Counted from the first letter of the stretch, positions 16,705-24,917 are shown. The stretch: 64,000 bases of DNA from Roseburia zhanii (GCF_014287635.1 NZ_JACOPH010000001.1:124001-188000); one strand, 5' to 3'. The notes: generated by a model from the sequence alone, not told the origin. Translations and numbers: made by a program.

Positions 16705-16745
16705 GACTTTGCTTGACAGGATGGGATGATTTAGGAAGGGTGGTC
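16705..16745 (+). other. attR of the spoVT element
   Basis: Element arm ACAGGATGG (16716-16724), core GA (16725-16726), chromosomal arm TGATTTAGG (16727-16735). Upstream of it, 16571-16704 is gene-free, AT-rich and includes a run of seven G residues near 16621. Confidence 0.75.
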
Positions 16746-17243
16746 GTTCCCAAAGAGATCCGTAGGACGTTACGGATACGGGAAGGCGACCCGTTAGAAA
16801 TATTTACCGACCGGCAGGGTGAGATCATTTTGAAAAAATATTCTCCGATCGGAGAACTCAGCCAGTTTGCCGGACAGTATGCAGAGAGCCTTGCACAGAC
16901 AACCGGAAATCTTGTGTGCATTACAGACCGTGATCATGTAGTGGCAGTCGCAGGAAATGGAAAAAAAGAATTTGACGGAAAGCCGTTAAGCAAACAGATG
17001 GAAGATATCATTGAGAGCAGGGAAGATTTCGTGGCAAATAAAGAAGACAGTTCTTTTGTGAAGATCACCTTAGATGATACAGGGGAACTTTCGTCGCAGG
17101 CAGTAGCGACGATCATCTGTCAGGGAGATGCGATAGGTGCGGTTGTGATCTCAAATAAAAAAGAGGACTACCCGATGGGAGATACCGAGCATCAGTTAGC
17201 AGTTACGGCAGCAGGATTTTTAGGAAGACAGATGGAACAGTAA
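16725..17243 (+). pseudogene. spoVT: spoVT, 3' fragment: AbrB-type domain remainder plus GAF domain
   Basis: From GAT 16725 the frame reads DDLGRVVVPKEIRRTLRIRE and onward through ILKKYSPIGEL, the AbrB-like DNA-binding domain of SpoVT lacking its first ten residues, followed by a complete GAF-like domain ending in AAGFLGRQMEQ. A TTG at 16713 could start a protein with three vector-like residues, but no Shine-Dalgarno site precedes it. SpoVT is the forespore regulator that tunes sigma-G genes in Bacillus. The coding part is undamaged, with no stop or frameshift, so precise excision would rebuild an intact gene. Confidence 0.9.
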
Positions 17244-17316
17244 CAGGTGCAGCAGTTGCGTTCTCCGCCTAAAAAGTGTAGAATGATTAGATAGATTTTA
17301 AGGCAGGAGGACGCAG

Positions 17317-18375
17317 ATGCGTTTTATACATATAGCAGATGTACATTTAGGAGCAGTACCGGACGAAGGCAAGCCATGGAGCAGTAAGCGGAAACAGGAC
17401 TTATGGGACACATTTGCAGAAGTGATCGAACATGCAGGGGAAGAACAGGTGGATTTTCTGCTGATCGCAGGAGATCTGTTTCACAGACAGCCATTGCTTC
17501 GGGAGATCAAAGAAGTCAATTATCTGTTTAGCAGGATACCGCATACAAAGGTTGTGCTGATCGCCGGCAACCATGATTATGTGCATCCACATTCGTATTA
17601 CCGTACATTCCGGTGGGAAGATAATGTATATTTCATAGGAAACCAGGAAATAGAGAAGATTGTTTTTCCAAAAGAAAATGTTTGTATTTATGGGGCAAGT
17701 TACTGGCAGAGAGAGATCAGAGAGCCGGTTTATGATAAGATCGGGGATTTAGAAGCAGATAAGATAAATATTCTCTTAGCACATGGAGGCGATGCAAAGC
17801 ATATTCCGTTTTCAGTGCAGAAATTATGCGATGCCGGTTTTGATTATGTGGCATGTGGACATATCCATCAGCCGGAAATGTTAGCAGAGAACCGTATCGT
17901 CATGGCGGGTGCCCTACAGCCGATCGATGTCAATGATACCGGACAGCATGGATATTGGGAAGGTGAGATCAGTAAGCGTGGCGGAGTGGTACGTTTTTAT
18001 CCGATCCGGAAATGTGAATATGTGCATCTTCCGGTAGCCGTACATCCGAACATGACAAACCATGAATTATTAGAAAAATTATCAGAGATCTTATCCTATG
18101 CAGAGCCGTTTCAGATCTATAAATTTATACTTTCCGGCAGAAAAAGTCCGGAACTTGAAATCGATACAGCAAAAATTTTAGAGTTAGAACATGTAGCAAG
18201 TGTTGTGGAAGATACGGTTTTAGATTATGATTTTGATAAATTAAAGGAAACTTTTGACAATCAGATGGTTGGACGGTTTATTACTGCCATGCAGGCAAAA
18301 GAGCCGGATGCAGTCACAAAGAAAGCATTGTACTATGGTGTAGATGCCCTGTGCCGGACAATGCGTCATTTATAA
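17317..18375 (+). CDS. YhaO/SbcD-like metallophosphoesterase
   Basis: A 352-residue protein with all calcineurin-like phosphoesterase motifs: HIADVHLG (Asp8, His10), IAGDLFHR near residue 52, LIAGNHDYVHPH near 81, and CGHIHQPEM near 180, plus LLAHGG before the last. These residues bind two metal ions in the nuclease SbcD/Mre11 class. It precedes a YhaN/SbcC-like ATPase with a 12-bp gap, so the pair probably forms a DNA-end-processing nuclease complex. AGGAGG lies 6-7 bp before the ATG. The C-terminal 140 residues fit the YhaO capping domain. Confidence 0.9.
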   Translation: MRFIHIADVHLGAVPDEGKPWSSKRKQDLWDTFAEVIEHAGEEQVDFLLIAGDLFHRQPLLREIKEVNYLFSRIPHTKVVLIAGNHDYVHPHSYYRTFRWEDNVYFIGNQEIEKIVFPKENVCIYGASYWQREIREPVYDKIGDLEADKINILLAHGGDAKHIPFSVQKLCDAGFDYVACGHIHQPEMLAENRIVMAGALQPIDVNDTGQHGYWEGEISKRGGVVRFYPIRKCEYVHLPVAVHPNMTNHELLEKLSEILSYAEPFQIYKFILSGRKSPELEIDTAKILELEHVASVVEDTVLDYDFDKLKETFDNQMVGRFITAMQAKEPDAVTKKALYYGVDALCRTMRHL

Positions 18376-18387
18376 AGAAAGAATAAT

Positions 18388-19896
18388 ATGTGGATTGAAA
18401 AAATACAAATTAAAAATTTTGGAAAGTTCCATGAAAAGACGATCGAGTTTGAACCGGGACTAAATATTGTCTATGGAGCGAATGAATCCGGCAAGACGAC
18501 AATACATAATTTTTTGACAGGAATGTTGTTTGGAATAGAGAAAAGCCGCGGCAGAGCAGGCAGGGATGATCTTTACGGAGCATATGAACCGTGGAACAGT
18601 GCGTCTTTTTATGTCGGAAATATGATCATGCAGATTGATGGAAAACGTTTTTTCCTGGAGCGGAATTTTTACCATAAGGAAAAATCGGCAAAACTTAGGA
18701 ATTTAGAAGATAATGAAGAGTTATCCGTAGAATTTGGCGATCTTTCAATGCTCTTAGGAGGGCTGACAAGAGAAAATTACCAGAATACCTACTGCATCCG
18801 GCAGGCAGGATTTTTGGCAGATGAATCTTTAGCAGGAGCATTGGAAAATTATATGTCGGATGTTTCAAATTCCGGTGATGGCAGTGTACGCATACAGGCA
18901 GCATTAGAGGACCTGTCAAAAAAGAAAAAAGCAGTTGAAAAGGAGCAGAAAAAGAGTGCCGCAGCCCGTATGGAAGCCGCAGAACGTCTGTCTATGGAGG
19001 CAGAAATATTAAAAAAAGATATCATACTGCATAAAAACCGCAACAATGCAGAGAAACTCGCAGCAGATGATAACAGAAAAGAGGAACATGCATCTGAATG
19101 GGAAACTGTCCATAGAGTAGAAATACGCTGGGGACTTCTGATCGGGATATTGCTGTTGTTTGCAGGCGGCGGTTTTTTTCTGACGGGTGGGATTGCCCGG
19201 TGGATCGGGATTTTGTGTATGCTGTTAGCATTAGGAATATGCTATATCGCAGGAATCCGCTACAGTAACAAGACAGTAGGGAAGGATACGGATGAAATAC
19301 CGGAAGAATTAGCAGATGAACTGCATTTTATGCAGGAACAGTGGAAAGAGAAAGAAAACCGTTATTATAATATAGAAGAACAGCTGCTCGAATTGGCAGA
19401 ACCATCGAAGGAAGAAAGAGAGTTGGCCCAGGATGTAAAAGCCTTAGAACTTGCGATCCAAACGATCCAGAGGATTTCAGCGCAGATTTATGAAGATGTC
19501 AGTGACGGACTTCACGAAGCTGTTTCTAAGAACATCTCACAGATCACAAGTGGAAAATATGACAGCATTATTTTAGAGGAAGATTTAAAATTATTTGTCT
19601 GGGAAAACGGCAAGAAGATACCGGTTGGCCAGTTGAGCAGGGGAACTTTAGAACAGGCATACCTTGCCATGCGTATGGCAGTTGGAAGTATTCTGATACA
19701 GGAAGAACCGATGCCGGTCCTGTTAGATGAAACATTTAGTATGTATGATGATAAACGGCTTGCCGATACATTAACATGGTTATTAAAGCGGCAGGAACAG
19801 ATCATATTGTTTACCTGTCAAAAGAGGGAACTTGAGGTGTTAGAGCGGATGAACGTGTCCTGCAATAAGATCATACTGGATGAAGGAGCACTATGA
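18388..19896 (+). CDS. YhaN/SbcC-like AAA ATPase with two membrane segments
   Basis: A 502-residue ABC-class ATPase. The N-terminus has the P-loop GANESGKTTIHNF (residues 30-38); the C-terminus has the signature LSRGTLEQAYLAMRMA near 415 and the Walker B VLLDETFSMYDD near 441. Coiled-coil segments at about 165-235 and 310-360 flank two hydrophobic stretches (about 246-294). YhaN of B. subtilis also has such a membrane hairpin, unlike SbcC. It is shorter than YhaN (about 960 residues), so the coiled coil is reduced. It should work with the preceding YhaO-like nuclease. Its last codons overlap the PBP gene by 4 bp. Confidence 0.88.
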   Translation: MWIEKIQIKNFGKFHEKTIEFEPGLNIVYGANESGKTTIHNFLTGMLFGIEKSRGRAGRDDLYGAYEPWNSASFYVGNMIMQIDGKRFFLERNFYHKEKSAKLRNLEDNEELSVEFGDLSMLLGGLTRENYQNTYCIRQAGFLADESLAGALENYMSDVSNSGDGSVRIQAALEDLSKKKKAVEKEQKKSAAARMEAAERLSMEAEILKKDIILHKNRNNAEKLAADDNRKEEHASEWETVHRVEIRWGLLIGILLLFAGGGFFLTGGIARWIGILCMLLALGICYIAGIRYSNKTVGKDTDEIPEELADELHFMQEQWKEKENRYYNIEEQLLELAEPSKEERELAQDVKALELAIQTIQRISAQIYEDVSDGLHEAVSKNISQITSGKYDSIILEEDLKLFVWENGKKIPVGQLSRGTLEQAYLAMRMAVGSILIQEEPMPVLLDETFSMYDDKRLADTLTWLLKRQEQIILFTCQKRELEVLERMNVSCNKIILDEGAL

Positions 19897-21920
19897 GTTT
19901 TAGAAAACGAAAAAAGAAAAAGTACCGTTTGTTCTGGTTTATTGTAAAATTACAGTTTCTGCTGATGCTGATATTAGCAGGAGGATTGTTTTACTATTAC
20001 TATGGTGGATATGCCAGAGAAGTACAGAATATGAAGACAGAGGCGGTGGAATTTGTCAGGGATTCGACAGAAGATACGTTTAAAGCCGTCCAGACAAGCG
20101 TGGTTTATGATAAAAATGGCAATACGATCTCAACCTTAAAAGGGGAAAAAGATGTGTATTATCTTTCTTATGAAGAAATTCCGGTAGATGTCTGTGCAGC
20201 GATCATTAGTATTGAGGATAAAAAATTTTACCAGCACAACGGAATTGATTATAAGGCGATCCTGCGTGCGGTAAAAGCGATCATTGAAAATGGAGAAGTC
20301 ACACAGGGGGCAAGTACCATTACACAGCAGTTGGCGAGAAATATCTTTCTGACACAGGATAAGACATGGCAGCGAAAAGTCGAGGAGATGTTTGTTGCTA
20401 CAGAATTAGAGAAGAAATACAGTAAAAATAAGATCTTGGAATTTTATTTGAATAATATTTATTTTGGGAACGGTTATTATGGCATACAGTCAGCGAGCAT
20501 CGGCTATTTTAATAAAGATGTGTCCGAATTAGATCTGTCACAGGTTGCATTTTTGTGTGCAATCCCAAACAATCCGACGATCTATGATCCGTTAGTACAT
20601 GCAGATAATACGGTTGCAAGACGGGATCGTATTCTTAAGAATATGTATGAGGATGGCAAGATCGCAGAAAGTGCTTATCTGATGGCAAAAGCAGAAACGA
20701 TAGCATTAGACCGTCCAGAGCATGAAAAAAATAATTATGTCGAAACATATACATACTATTGTGCGATCCGGCTTTTAATGGAGCAGGAGGGATTTGTTTT
20801 TCAAAATGAATTTGACAGCACAGAAGAAAAGGAAACTTATCAGAGTGCTTATGATGAATTGTATGAGACGTGTCAGAAAACATTGTTTACAGCCGGTTAC
20901 CGGATCTATACATCTATAGATTTAGAAAAACAGAAAGTATTACAGCAGTCGATCGATGAAGCATTAGCAGGATTTACCGATGTGAACGATGAAGGCGTGT
21001 TCAAATTACAGGCGGCAGGTGTCTGCATCGACAATGATACCGGATACGTGCAGGCGGTTGTCGGGGGCAGAAGTCAGGATTTTGACGGATATACTTTAAA
21101 TCGTGCCTACCAGAGCTACCGGCAGCCGGGAAGCTGTATCAAACCGCTGATCGTGTATGCACCGGCATTAGAGCGGGGATACACACCCGATTCCATGGTC
21201 GAAGATGAGCGTATAGAAGATGGACCGGCAAATGCAAATAAACGGTATGACGGAGAGATTTCTTTAAGAACGGCACTTGCTGCATCGAAAAATACTGTTG
21301 CATGGAATCTGTTTAAGGAACTGACTCCGAAAGTCGGGCTTTCCTATCTGAAAGAAATGGGTTTTGCAAAGATCGTACCTGAAGATGAACAGCTTACATC
21401 AGCATTAGGCGGGTTTACAAACGGAGTTTCCCCGATGGAAATGACGGCGGCATATGCCACTTTGGAAAATGACGGTAATTACAGAACACCAACCTGTATT
21501 ATGAAGATCACAGATGCTGACGGCAATGAGATCATTTCGACGGATCAGGAAGAAACCTGTGTCTATAAAAGCACAGCTGCACGTATGGTCACAGATATGT
21601 TAACAACGGCTGTTACAGAAGGGACAGGAGCAGGACTTGGTGTGACAGATATGCCGTCTGCCGGAAAAACCGGCACGACAAATGATAATAAAGATGGCTG
21701 GTTTGCCGGATATACGAGGTATTATACAACCAGTATCTGGGTAGGTTATGATATGCCGGAAGAATTGCCGGGGCTGTCAGGTTCTACTTATCCGGGAGCA
21801 ATCTGGCATACCTTTATGGAAAAATGCCATGAAGGGCTTGCACCGGTAGATTTTCTGCCATATATAGAGGCAGACAAGTATCAGAAGATCAGACAGGATG
21901 CATTAGGGGATGAAGAATGA
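19893..21920 (+). CDS. Class A penicillin-binding protein (PBP1-type)
   Basis: A 675-residue bifunctional enzyme that polymerises glycan strands and cross-links peptides outside the membrane. It has a basic N-terminus and one membrane anchor (about residues 10-33). A GT51 transglycosylase domain follows, with EDKKFYQHNGIDYKA and GASTITQQLARN near 138. The transpeptidase domain has SCIK (Ser414), SKN near 464 and KTGTTND near 590. All active-site motifs are present. It overlaps the YhaN-like gene by 4 bp (ATGA), so it is in the same operon. No C-terminal extension is seen. Confidence 0.95.
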   Translation: MSFRKRKKKKYRLFWFIVKLQFLLMLILAGGLFYYYYGGYAREVQNMKTEAVEFVRDSTEDTFKAVQTSVVYDKNGNTISTLKGEKDVYYLSYEEIPVDVCAAIISIEDKKFYQHNGIDYKAILRAVKAIIENGEVTQGASTITQQLARNIFLTQDKTWQRKVEEMFVATELEKKYSKNKILEFYLNNIYFGNGYYGIQSASIGYFNKDVSELDLSQVAFLCAIPNNPTIYDPLVHADNTVARRDRILKNMYEDGKIAESAYLMAKAETIALDRPEHEKNNYVETYTYYCAIRLLMEQEGFVFQNEFDSTEEKETYQSAYDELYETCQKTLFTAGYRIYTSIDLEKQKVLQQSIDEALAGFTDVNDEGVFKLQAAGVCIDNDTGYVQAVVGGRSQDFDGYTLNRAYQSYRQPGSCIKPLIVYAPALERGYTPDSMVEDERIEDGPANANKRYDGEISLRTALAASKNTVAWNLFKELTPKVGLSYLKEMGFAKIVPEDEQLTSALGGFTNGVSPMEMTAAYATLENDGNYRTPTCIMKITDADGNEIISTDQEETCVYKSTAARMVTDMLTTAVTEGTGAGLGVTDMPSAGKTGTTNDNKDGWFAGYTRYYTTSIWVGYDMPEELPGLSGSTYPGAIWHTFMEKCHEGLAPVDFLPYIEADKYQKIRQDALGDEE

Positions 21921-21932
21921 TCTATAATTAGA

Positions 21933-21962
21933 TTGACAGATACAGGATTTTTTTTCTATACT
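21933..21962 (+). promoter_or_regulatory. Promoter of the glucokinase gene
   Basis: TTGACA (21933-21938), an 18-bp spacer and TATACT (21957-21962) stand 50 bp upstream of the ATG. Confidence 0.7.
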
Positions 21963-22012
21963 AAAGGTAATTTTAAAGTAGCAGAATATTAAGAGATGAG
22001 GAGAAACGGGAT

Positions 22013-22951
22013 ATGAAAAAATATGGATTTGGTGTAGATATCGGTGGAACGACCTGCAAGATCGGATTGTTTGAAACAACCGGTGTGATCATTGAAAAAT
22101 GGGAGATTCCGACAAGAACAGATAATCATGGGGAAAATATCCTTTCAGATGTTACGGATTCTGTCATGGGGAAAATGGCTGAAAAAGGAATTTCCAAAGA
22201 GGACGTACAGGGAGTAGGAATCGGTGTTCCGGGACCGGTGACAGCAGAAGGTGTAGTTCAGAAATGTGTCAATTTAGGATGGGGTGTTTTTGATGTTGTC
22301 AAAGAAATGACGGAAAAGACCGGCTTATATATCAAAGTAGGAAATGATGCAAATGTAGCTGCGCTTGGCGAAATGTGGCAGGGTGGCGGAAAAGGCAGAA
22401 AGAATATGATCATGGTGACTCTTGGCACCGGCGTTGGCGGCGGTATCATTGTGGATGGCAAGATCGTAGCCGGCAGTCATGGAGCAGGAGGAGAGATCGG
22501 ACATATGACTGTAAACACAGAAGAAACAGAACAATGCGGCTGTGGCAGATATGGCTGCCTGGAACAATATGCATCAGCTACCGGAGCGGTTCGTCTCGCA
22601 AAAAGGAAATTACAGGCAACAGACAAACAGACTGTATTGAGAAATTATGATCCACTGACAGCAAAAGATATTTTTGACGCAGCAAAGGCAAAGGATCAGG
22701 TAGCAGATGAAGTGGTTGAGGAAATGACAATGATCTTAGGAAAACAGTTATCTGATATGGCATGTGTAGTTGATCCGGAGATCATTGTCATTGGCGGAGG
22801 TGTATCGAAAGCGGGCACAATCCTTACTGAGCGTATTCAAAAATATTATAAAAAAGCAGCATTTTTGGTATGCCGGAATGCAGAATTTGCACTTGCAACA
22901 TTAGGTAATGATGCCGGAATGTACGGCTGTGTGCAGATGATCTTACAATGA
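22013..22951 (+). CDS. glcK: ROK-family glucokinase
   Basis: A 312-residue cytoplasmic sugar kinase. The ATP phosphate-binding loop is GVDIGGTTCKIGLF near residues 7-20. The substrate motif GGEIGHMTVN lies near 160, and the zinc-binding ROK signature CGCGRYGCLEQYAS lies near 174-187. Asp in NDANVAALGE is the catalytic base. Length and motifs fit the GlcK type of Firmicutes rather than the repressor type, as there is no N-terminal HTH. It phosphorylates glucose entering without PTS. It has its own promoter and is followed by tRNA-Pro. Confidence 0.9.
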   Translation: MKKYGFGVDIGGTTCKIGLFETTGVIIEKWEIPTRTDNHGENILSDVTDSVMGKMAEKGISKEDVQGVGIGVPGPVTAEGVVQKCVNLGWGVFDVVKEMTEKTGLYIKVGNDANVAALGEMWQGGGKGRKNMIMVTLGTGVGGGIIVDGKIVAGSHGAGGEIGHMTVNTEETEQCGCGRYGCLEQYASATGAVRLAKRKLQATDKQTVLRNYDPLTAKDIFDAAKAKDQVADEVVEEMTMILGKQLSDMACVVDPEIIVIGGGVSKAGTILTERIQKYYKKAAFLVCRNAEFALATLGNDAGMYGCVQMILQ

Positions 22952-22999
22952 TCAGATTTAGGATGTAAGAAAAAACGATAATAAAATTCACATAACTAC

Positions 23000-23028
23000 T
23001 TTACAAATAAAAAAAAATATGTTAGTAT
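23000..23028 (+). promoter_or_regulatory. Promoter of tRNA-Pro
   Basis: TTTACA (23000-23005) and TAGTAT (23023-23028) with 17-bp spacing lie about 30 bp upstream of the tRNA. A CACGTTT/AAACGTG inverted repeat (23036-23052) follows. Confidence 0.6.
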
Positions 23029-23062
23029 GATTAGGCACGTTTAAGAAACGTGTCCTATATGA

Positions 23063-23136
23063 CGATGCGTGGCTCAGTTTGGTAGAGCGCTGCGTTCGGG
23101 ACGCAGAGGTCGCAGGTTCAAATCCTGTCGCATCGA
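23063..23136 (+). tRNA. tRNA-Pro (anticodon CGG)
   Basis: A 74-nt cloverleaf: acceptor CGATGCG/CGCATCG (7 perfect pairs), D-arm with GGCTCAGTTTGGTAGAGC, anticodon stem CTGCG/CGCAG with loop TTCGGGA (anticodon CGG), T-arm with GGTTCAAATCC. The CCA end is not encoded. Its 3' half is the attachment site of the 8.9-kb element; the copy here is intact, so the element restores the tRNA end on integration. Confidence 0.95.
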
Positions 23137-23141
23137 TTAAA
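23095..23141 (+). repeat. attL, 47-bp direct repeat
   Basis: Runs from the tRNA anticodon loop (TTCGGGACG...) to ...CATCGATTAAA just past the tRNA end. Identical over 47 bp to 31983-32029. The bases immediately outside differ on both sides. Confidence 0.92.
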
Positions 23142-23174
23142 GAAAACGCCTTAAAATCAAGGGTTTCAAGCAAA

Positions 23175-23204
23175 AAAGCATTCCATGTATGGAGTGCTTT
23201 TTTT
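23175..23204. terminator. Bidirectional terminator between tRNA-Pro and integrase
   Basis: AAAGCATTCCAT (23175-23186) pairs with ATGGAGTGCTTT (23189-23200, one G-T pair) with A and T tracts outside. Serves the tRNA on one strand and integrase on the other. Confidence 0.8.
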
Positions 23205-23207
23205 AGG

Positions 23208-23230
23208 TTTTGACTAACATTTGACTAACG
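23208..23230 (+). repeat. Arm-type integrase repeats, left side
   Basis: TTTGACTAACA and TTTGACTAACG occur in tandem with an 11-bp period about 70-90 bp inside attL. The same doublet in the same orientation is found at 31847-31868 near attR, the expected arrangement for arm-type sites of a tyrosine integrase. Confidence 0.65.
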
Positions 23231-23238
23231 TTTTAAAA

Positions 23239-24510
23239 TTATGCTTTCTTCTGGAATAATTCACTAAGTGAATTGGCGGCGTTTATGTCTTGCTTTTCTA
23301 ATGCATGGGCGTATATGTCTAATGTGGTTGAGATCTCAGAGTGCCCTAGTCGGTGTGATACTGTTTTTATATCGATATTTTGAGCAATCAATAGTGTTGC
23401 GGATGTGTGACGCAGACCATGCAAGGTTATCATTGGCAGCTTATCCTCATGTGTATTGTTATAGATCTTGATAATTTTTTGAAACACTTTGTTTGGTGTG
23501 GATATATCCATTTGTTTTCCGTCTGATTGTGTAAATATATGCCCTGTGCCCTTCCAGTATGTTCCTAGTGACAGTTTATACCTTTGTTGTTCTGCTTTAT
23601 GCTTTTTTAATAGCTTCATGGTTTCAAGTGGGAGCGTTACGGTTCTGTTAGATGAGAAAGTTTTAGGTGCTTTTGTTATTATTCCGTCTTTGGTTCGTGC
23701 TGATGATTTGGATATAGTGATGCTATTATTATTAAAATCTATATCATCCCATATTAGGGCTATAAGTTCACCACGACGGAAACCGCCAAATATAGCAAGA
23801 TAGAATAATACCTTGTACTGTAAGTCTATAAATTTAGTTTCGTAGAGTTTTGTGCTTTCTTCTCCGTTTGCTTTTGTACGTCCCCAGTGTGCAACGCTGT
23901 AAGGTTTATCTAGCTGATCAAGAAAGGCTTGTGTTTGTTCGAGCGTGAAATGACGCACATCTGTAGTTTTCTCTACCTTAGGCGGCTTTACTCTTGCGCA
24001 TGGGTTACTTTCTATCAGTTGCCAGTATACGGCAGTGTTTAGGCTGCTGCTGATGATCTGATGAATGCGCCTGATGGTTGTTGTACTATAGTGCTTTTCT
24101 ATTCCATTTCGTGTATATCCATGTTCTTGTAGATCATTATATAGTCTTGTTATGTGTAATGGTTGGATTTCGGTGAGTTTTAAATGACCTATAGCCGGTA
24201 TAATGATACCATTTAAGGAACTTTCACATCGTTCAATAGAGGTCTGCTCCATTTGTTTATTAGCATATTCTGCTAACCATAATTTAGCATATTCCTTATA
24301 GGTCATTTTTTCACCTTTTGGAACTTTTCCGTTCTTCACTTTATCCTCGAACTCCATAGCAAAGCGTTCTAGTGCCTTTTGGTTCTGCTTTTCTGTCTTG
24401 TCCGGGTCCGGTTTCCATGTAACACGTTCTAAGATCTGATTGTCGTAAATATCCCGCCCATTACTAACGGTTATCTGGTAACTGTTACCTCGTTTTCTTA
24501 TACTTGCCAT
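23239..24510 (-). CDS. Tyrosine site-specific integrase
   Basis: A 423-residue protein from ATG 24510 (AGAAAGGAAG upstream). It has an N-terminal arm-binding region (MASIRKRGNSYQITV), a SAM-like core-binding domain (LWLAEYANKQMEQTSIERCE) and a C-terminal catalytic domain. The catalytic set is visible: Arg in GGFRRGELIALIWDD, HGLRHTSATLL, LGHSEISTTLDIYAH with the tyrosine nucleophile. It lies next to attL at tRNA-Pro and reads toward the tRNA, the usual layout. It catalyses integration and, with the excisionase-like protein at 26232, excision. Confidence 0.95.
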   Translation of the reverse strand: MASIRKRGNSYQITVSNGRDIYDNQILERVTWKPDPDKTEKQNQKALERFAMEFEDKVKNGKVPKGEKMTYKEYAKLWLAEYANKQMEQTSIERCESSLNGIIIPAIGHLKLTEIQPLHITRLYNDLQEHGYTRNGIEKHYSTTTIRRIHQIISSSLNTAVYWQLIESNPCARVKPPKVEKTTDVRHFTLEQTQAFLDQLDKPYSVAHWGRTKANGEESTKLYETKFIDLQYKVLFYLAIFGGFRRGELIALIWDDIDFNNNSITISKSSARTKDGIITKAPKTFSSNRTVTLPLETMKLLKKHKAEQQRYKLSLGTYWKGTGHIFTQSDGKQMDISTPNKVFQKIIKIYNNTHEDKLPMITLHGLRHTSATLLIAQNIDIKTVSHRLGHSEISTTLDIYAHALEKQDINAANSLSELFQKKA

Positions 24511-24572
24511 TGTATTACTTCCTTTCTGTTGAAAAATTGCTAAAAATGGGTACAAAAATAACAGCTATGACC

Positions 24573-24683
24573 TTGCCAAAGCTGCCCCGAATAGGATATA
24601 ATACAAATGCTTATAATTTTGTATTTGTATTACCCCTATTCGGGTATATGTAAGAGCCGTCCTATTACCGTAGGGCGGTTTTT
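24573..24683 (+). ncRNA. Candidate small RNA 1 with promoter and terminator
   Basis: TTGCCA (24573-24578), 18 bp, TATAAT (24597-24602), then about 75 nt ending in CCGTCCTA (24657-24664)/TAGGGCGG (24671-24678) and TTTTT. No open frame lies inside. A nested inverted repeat overlaps the promoter: CCCGAATAGG (24586-24595) with CCTATTCGGG (24635-24644), and AATACAAAT (24600-24608) with ATTTGTATT (24623-24631). It could instead be a regulatory site for the integrase, whose start is about 60 bp away on the other strand. Confidence 0.4.
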
Positions 24684-24706
24684 ACTGTCTGTTTAGGATT
24701 TGCCTA

Positions 24707-24838
24707 TTGTAAAAATGCTAAAATTGGCATATAATACACTTAACAAGAGAACCGAAAGCTAGATAAAGCCTAGCCGCCGGTAAGTAATTGCTATAAGATA
24801 GCGCCTTAGTTTACCAGACCGAGGGCGCTATTTTTTTC
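24707..24838 (+). ncRNA. Candidate antitoxin RNA, antisense to the 3' end of the small toxin gene
   Basis: TTGTAA (24707-24712), 17 bp, TATAAT (24730-24735) predict a transcript from about 24742. It ends at the hairpin ATAGCGCC/GGCGCTAT (about 24798-24831) followed by seven T. Its 3' part is complementary to the 3' untranslated region and last codons of the leftward toxin gene at 24828-24917. This tail-to-tail overlap is the arrangement of type I systems such as txpA/ratA. Confidence 0.5.
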
Positions 24839-24917
24839 TGCTTTTAATGTGTAAAACAAGAGTGATTACAGCGCAGAGCATAATTACAAACGTGAATAGA
24901 TCGCTATATGTAACCAT
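24828..24917 (-). CDS. Small hydrophobic peptide, candidate type I toxin (holin-like toxin family)
   Basis: A 29-residue peptide, too short for routine gene calling. It starts MVTYSDLF, has one membrane span of about 16-18 residues (FVIMLCAVITLVL) and a basic end IKSRKK. This matches the short Fst/TxpA/BsrG-like 'putative holin-like toxins'. AAGGGAG stands about 9 bp before the ATG. Over-expression of such peptides damages the membrane. The stop codon is embedded in a hairpin shared with the opposite-strand candidate RNA. It may stabilise the satellite in the chromosome. The family call is from pattern only. Confidence 0.6.
   Translation of the reverse strand: MVTYSDLFTFVIMLCAVITLVLHIKSRKK

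Larger units (their letters stand above)
3676..16726 (+). mobile_element. 13,049-bp serine-recombinase element inserted in spoVT
   Basis: The boundaries follow from the split spoVT reading frame and a shared GA at 3676-3677 and 16725-16726. Removing 13,049 bp between the two GA copies restores an uninterrupted 182-codon spoVT (ATA-GAT-GAT-TTA). Joining the element ends gives ACAGGATGG-GA-CTATCCTGT, arms that are inverted repeats at 8 of 9 positions, a typical serine-recombinase attP. GA cores are known for TnpX/TndX-type elements. The right end holds three tandem large serine recombinases and a TnpW-like gene. The left half holds cargo and many truncated genes. No conjugation or replication module is visible, so it looks like a self-excising or mobilisable genomic island. 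Confidence 0.85.

Noticed and set aside
16713..17243. TTG 16713 as a functional start of a shortened SpoVT
   Set aside because: No Shine-Dalgarno sequence precedes it and the first strand of the AbrB domain would be missing. A TTGACA at 16714 has no matching -10 box.
22988..23173. Minus-strand frame across tRNA-Pro
   Set aside because: It is the antisense of the tRNA (the familiar spurious ATGFEPAT-like peptide), not a gene.
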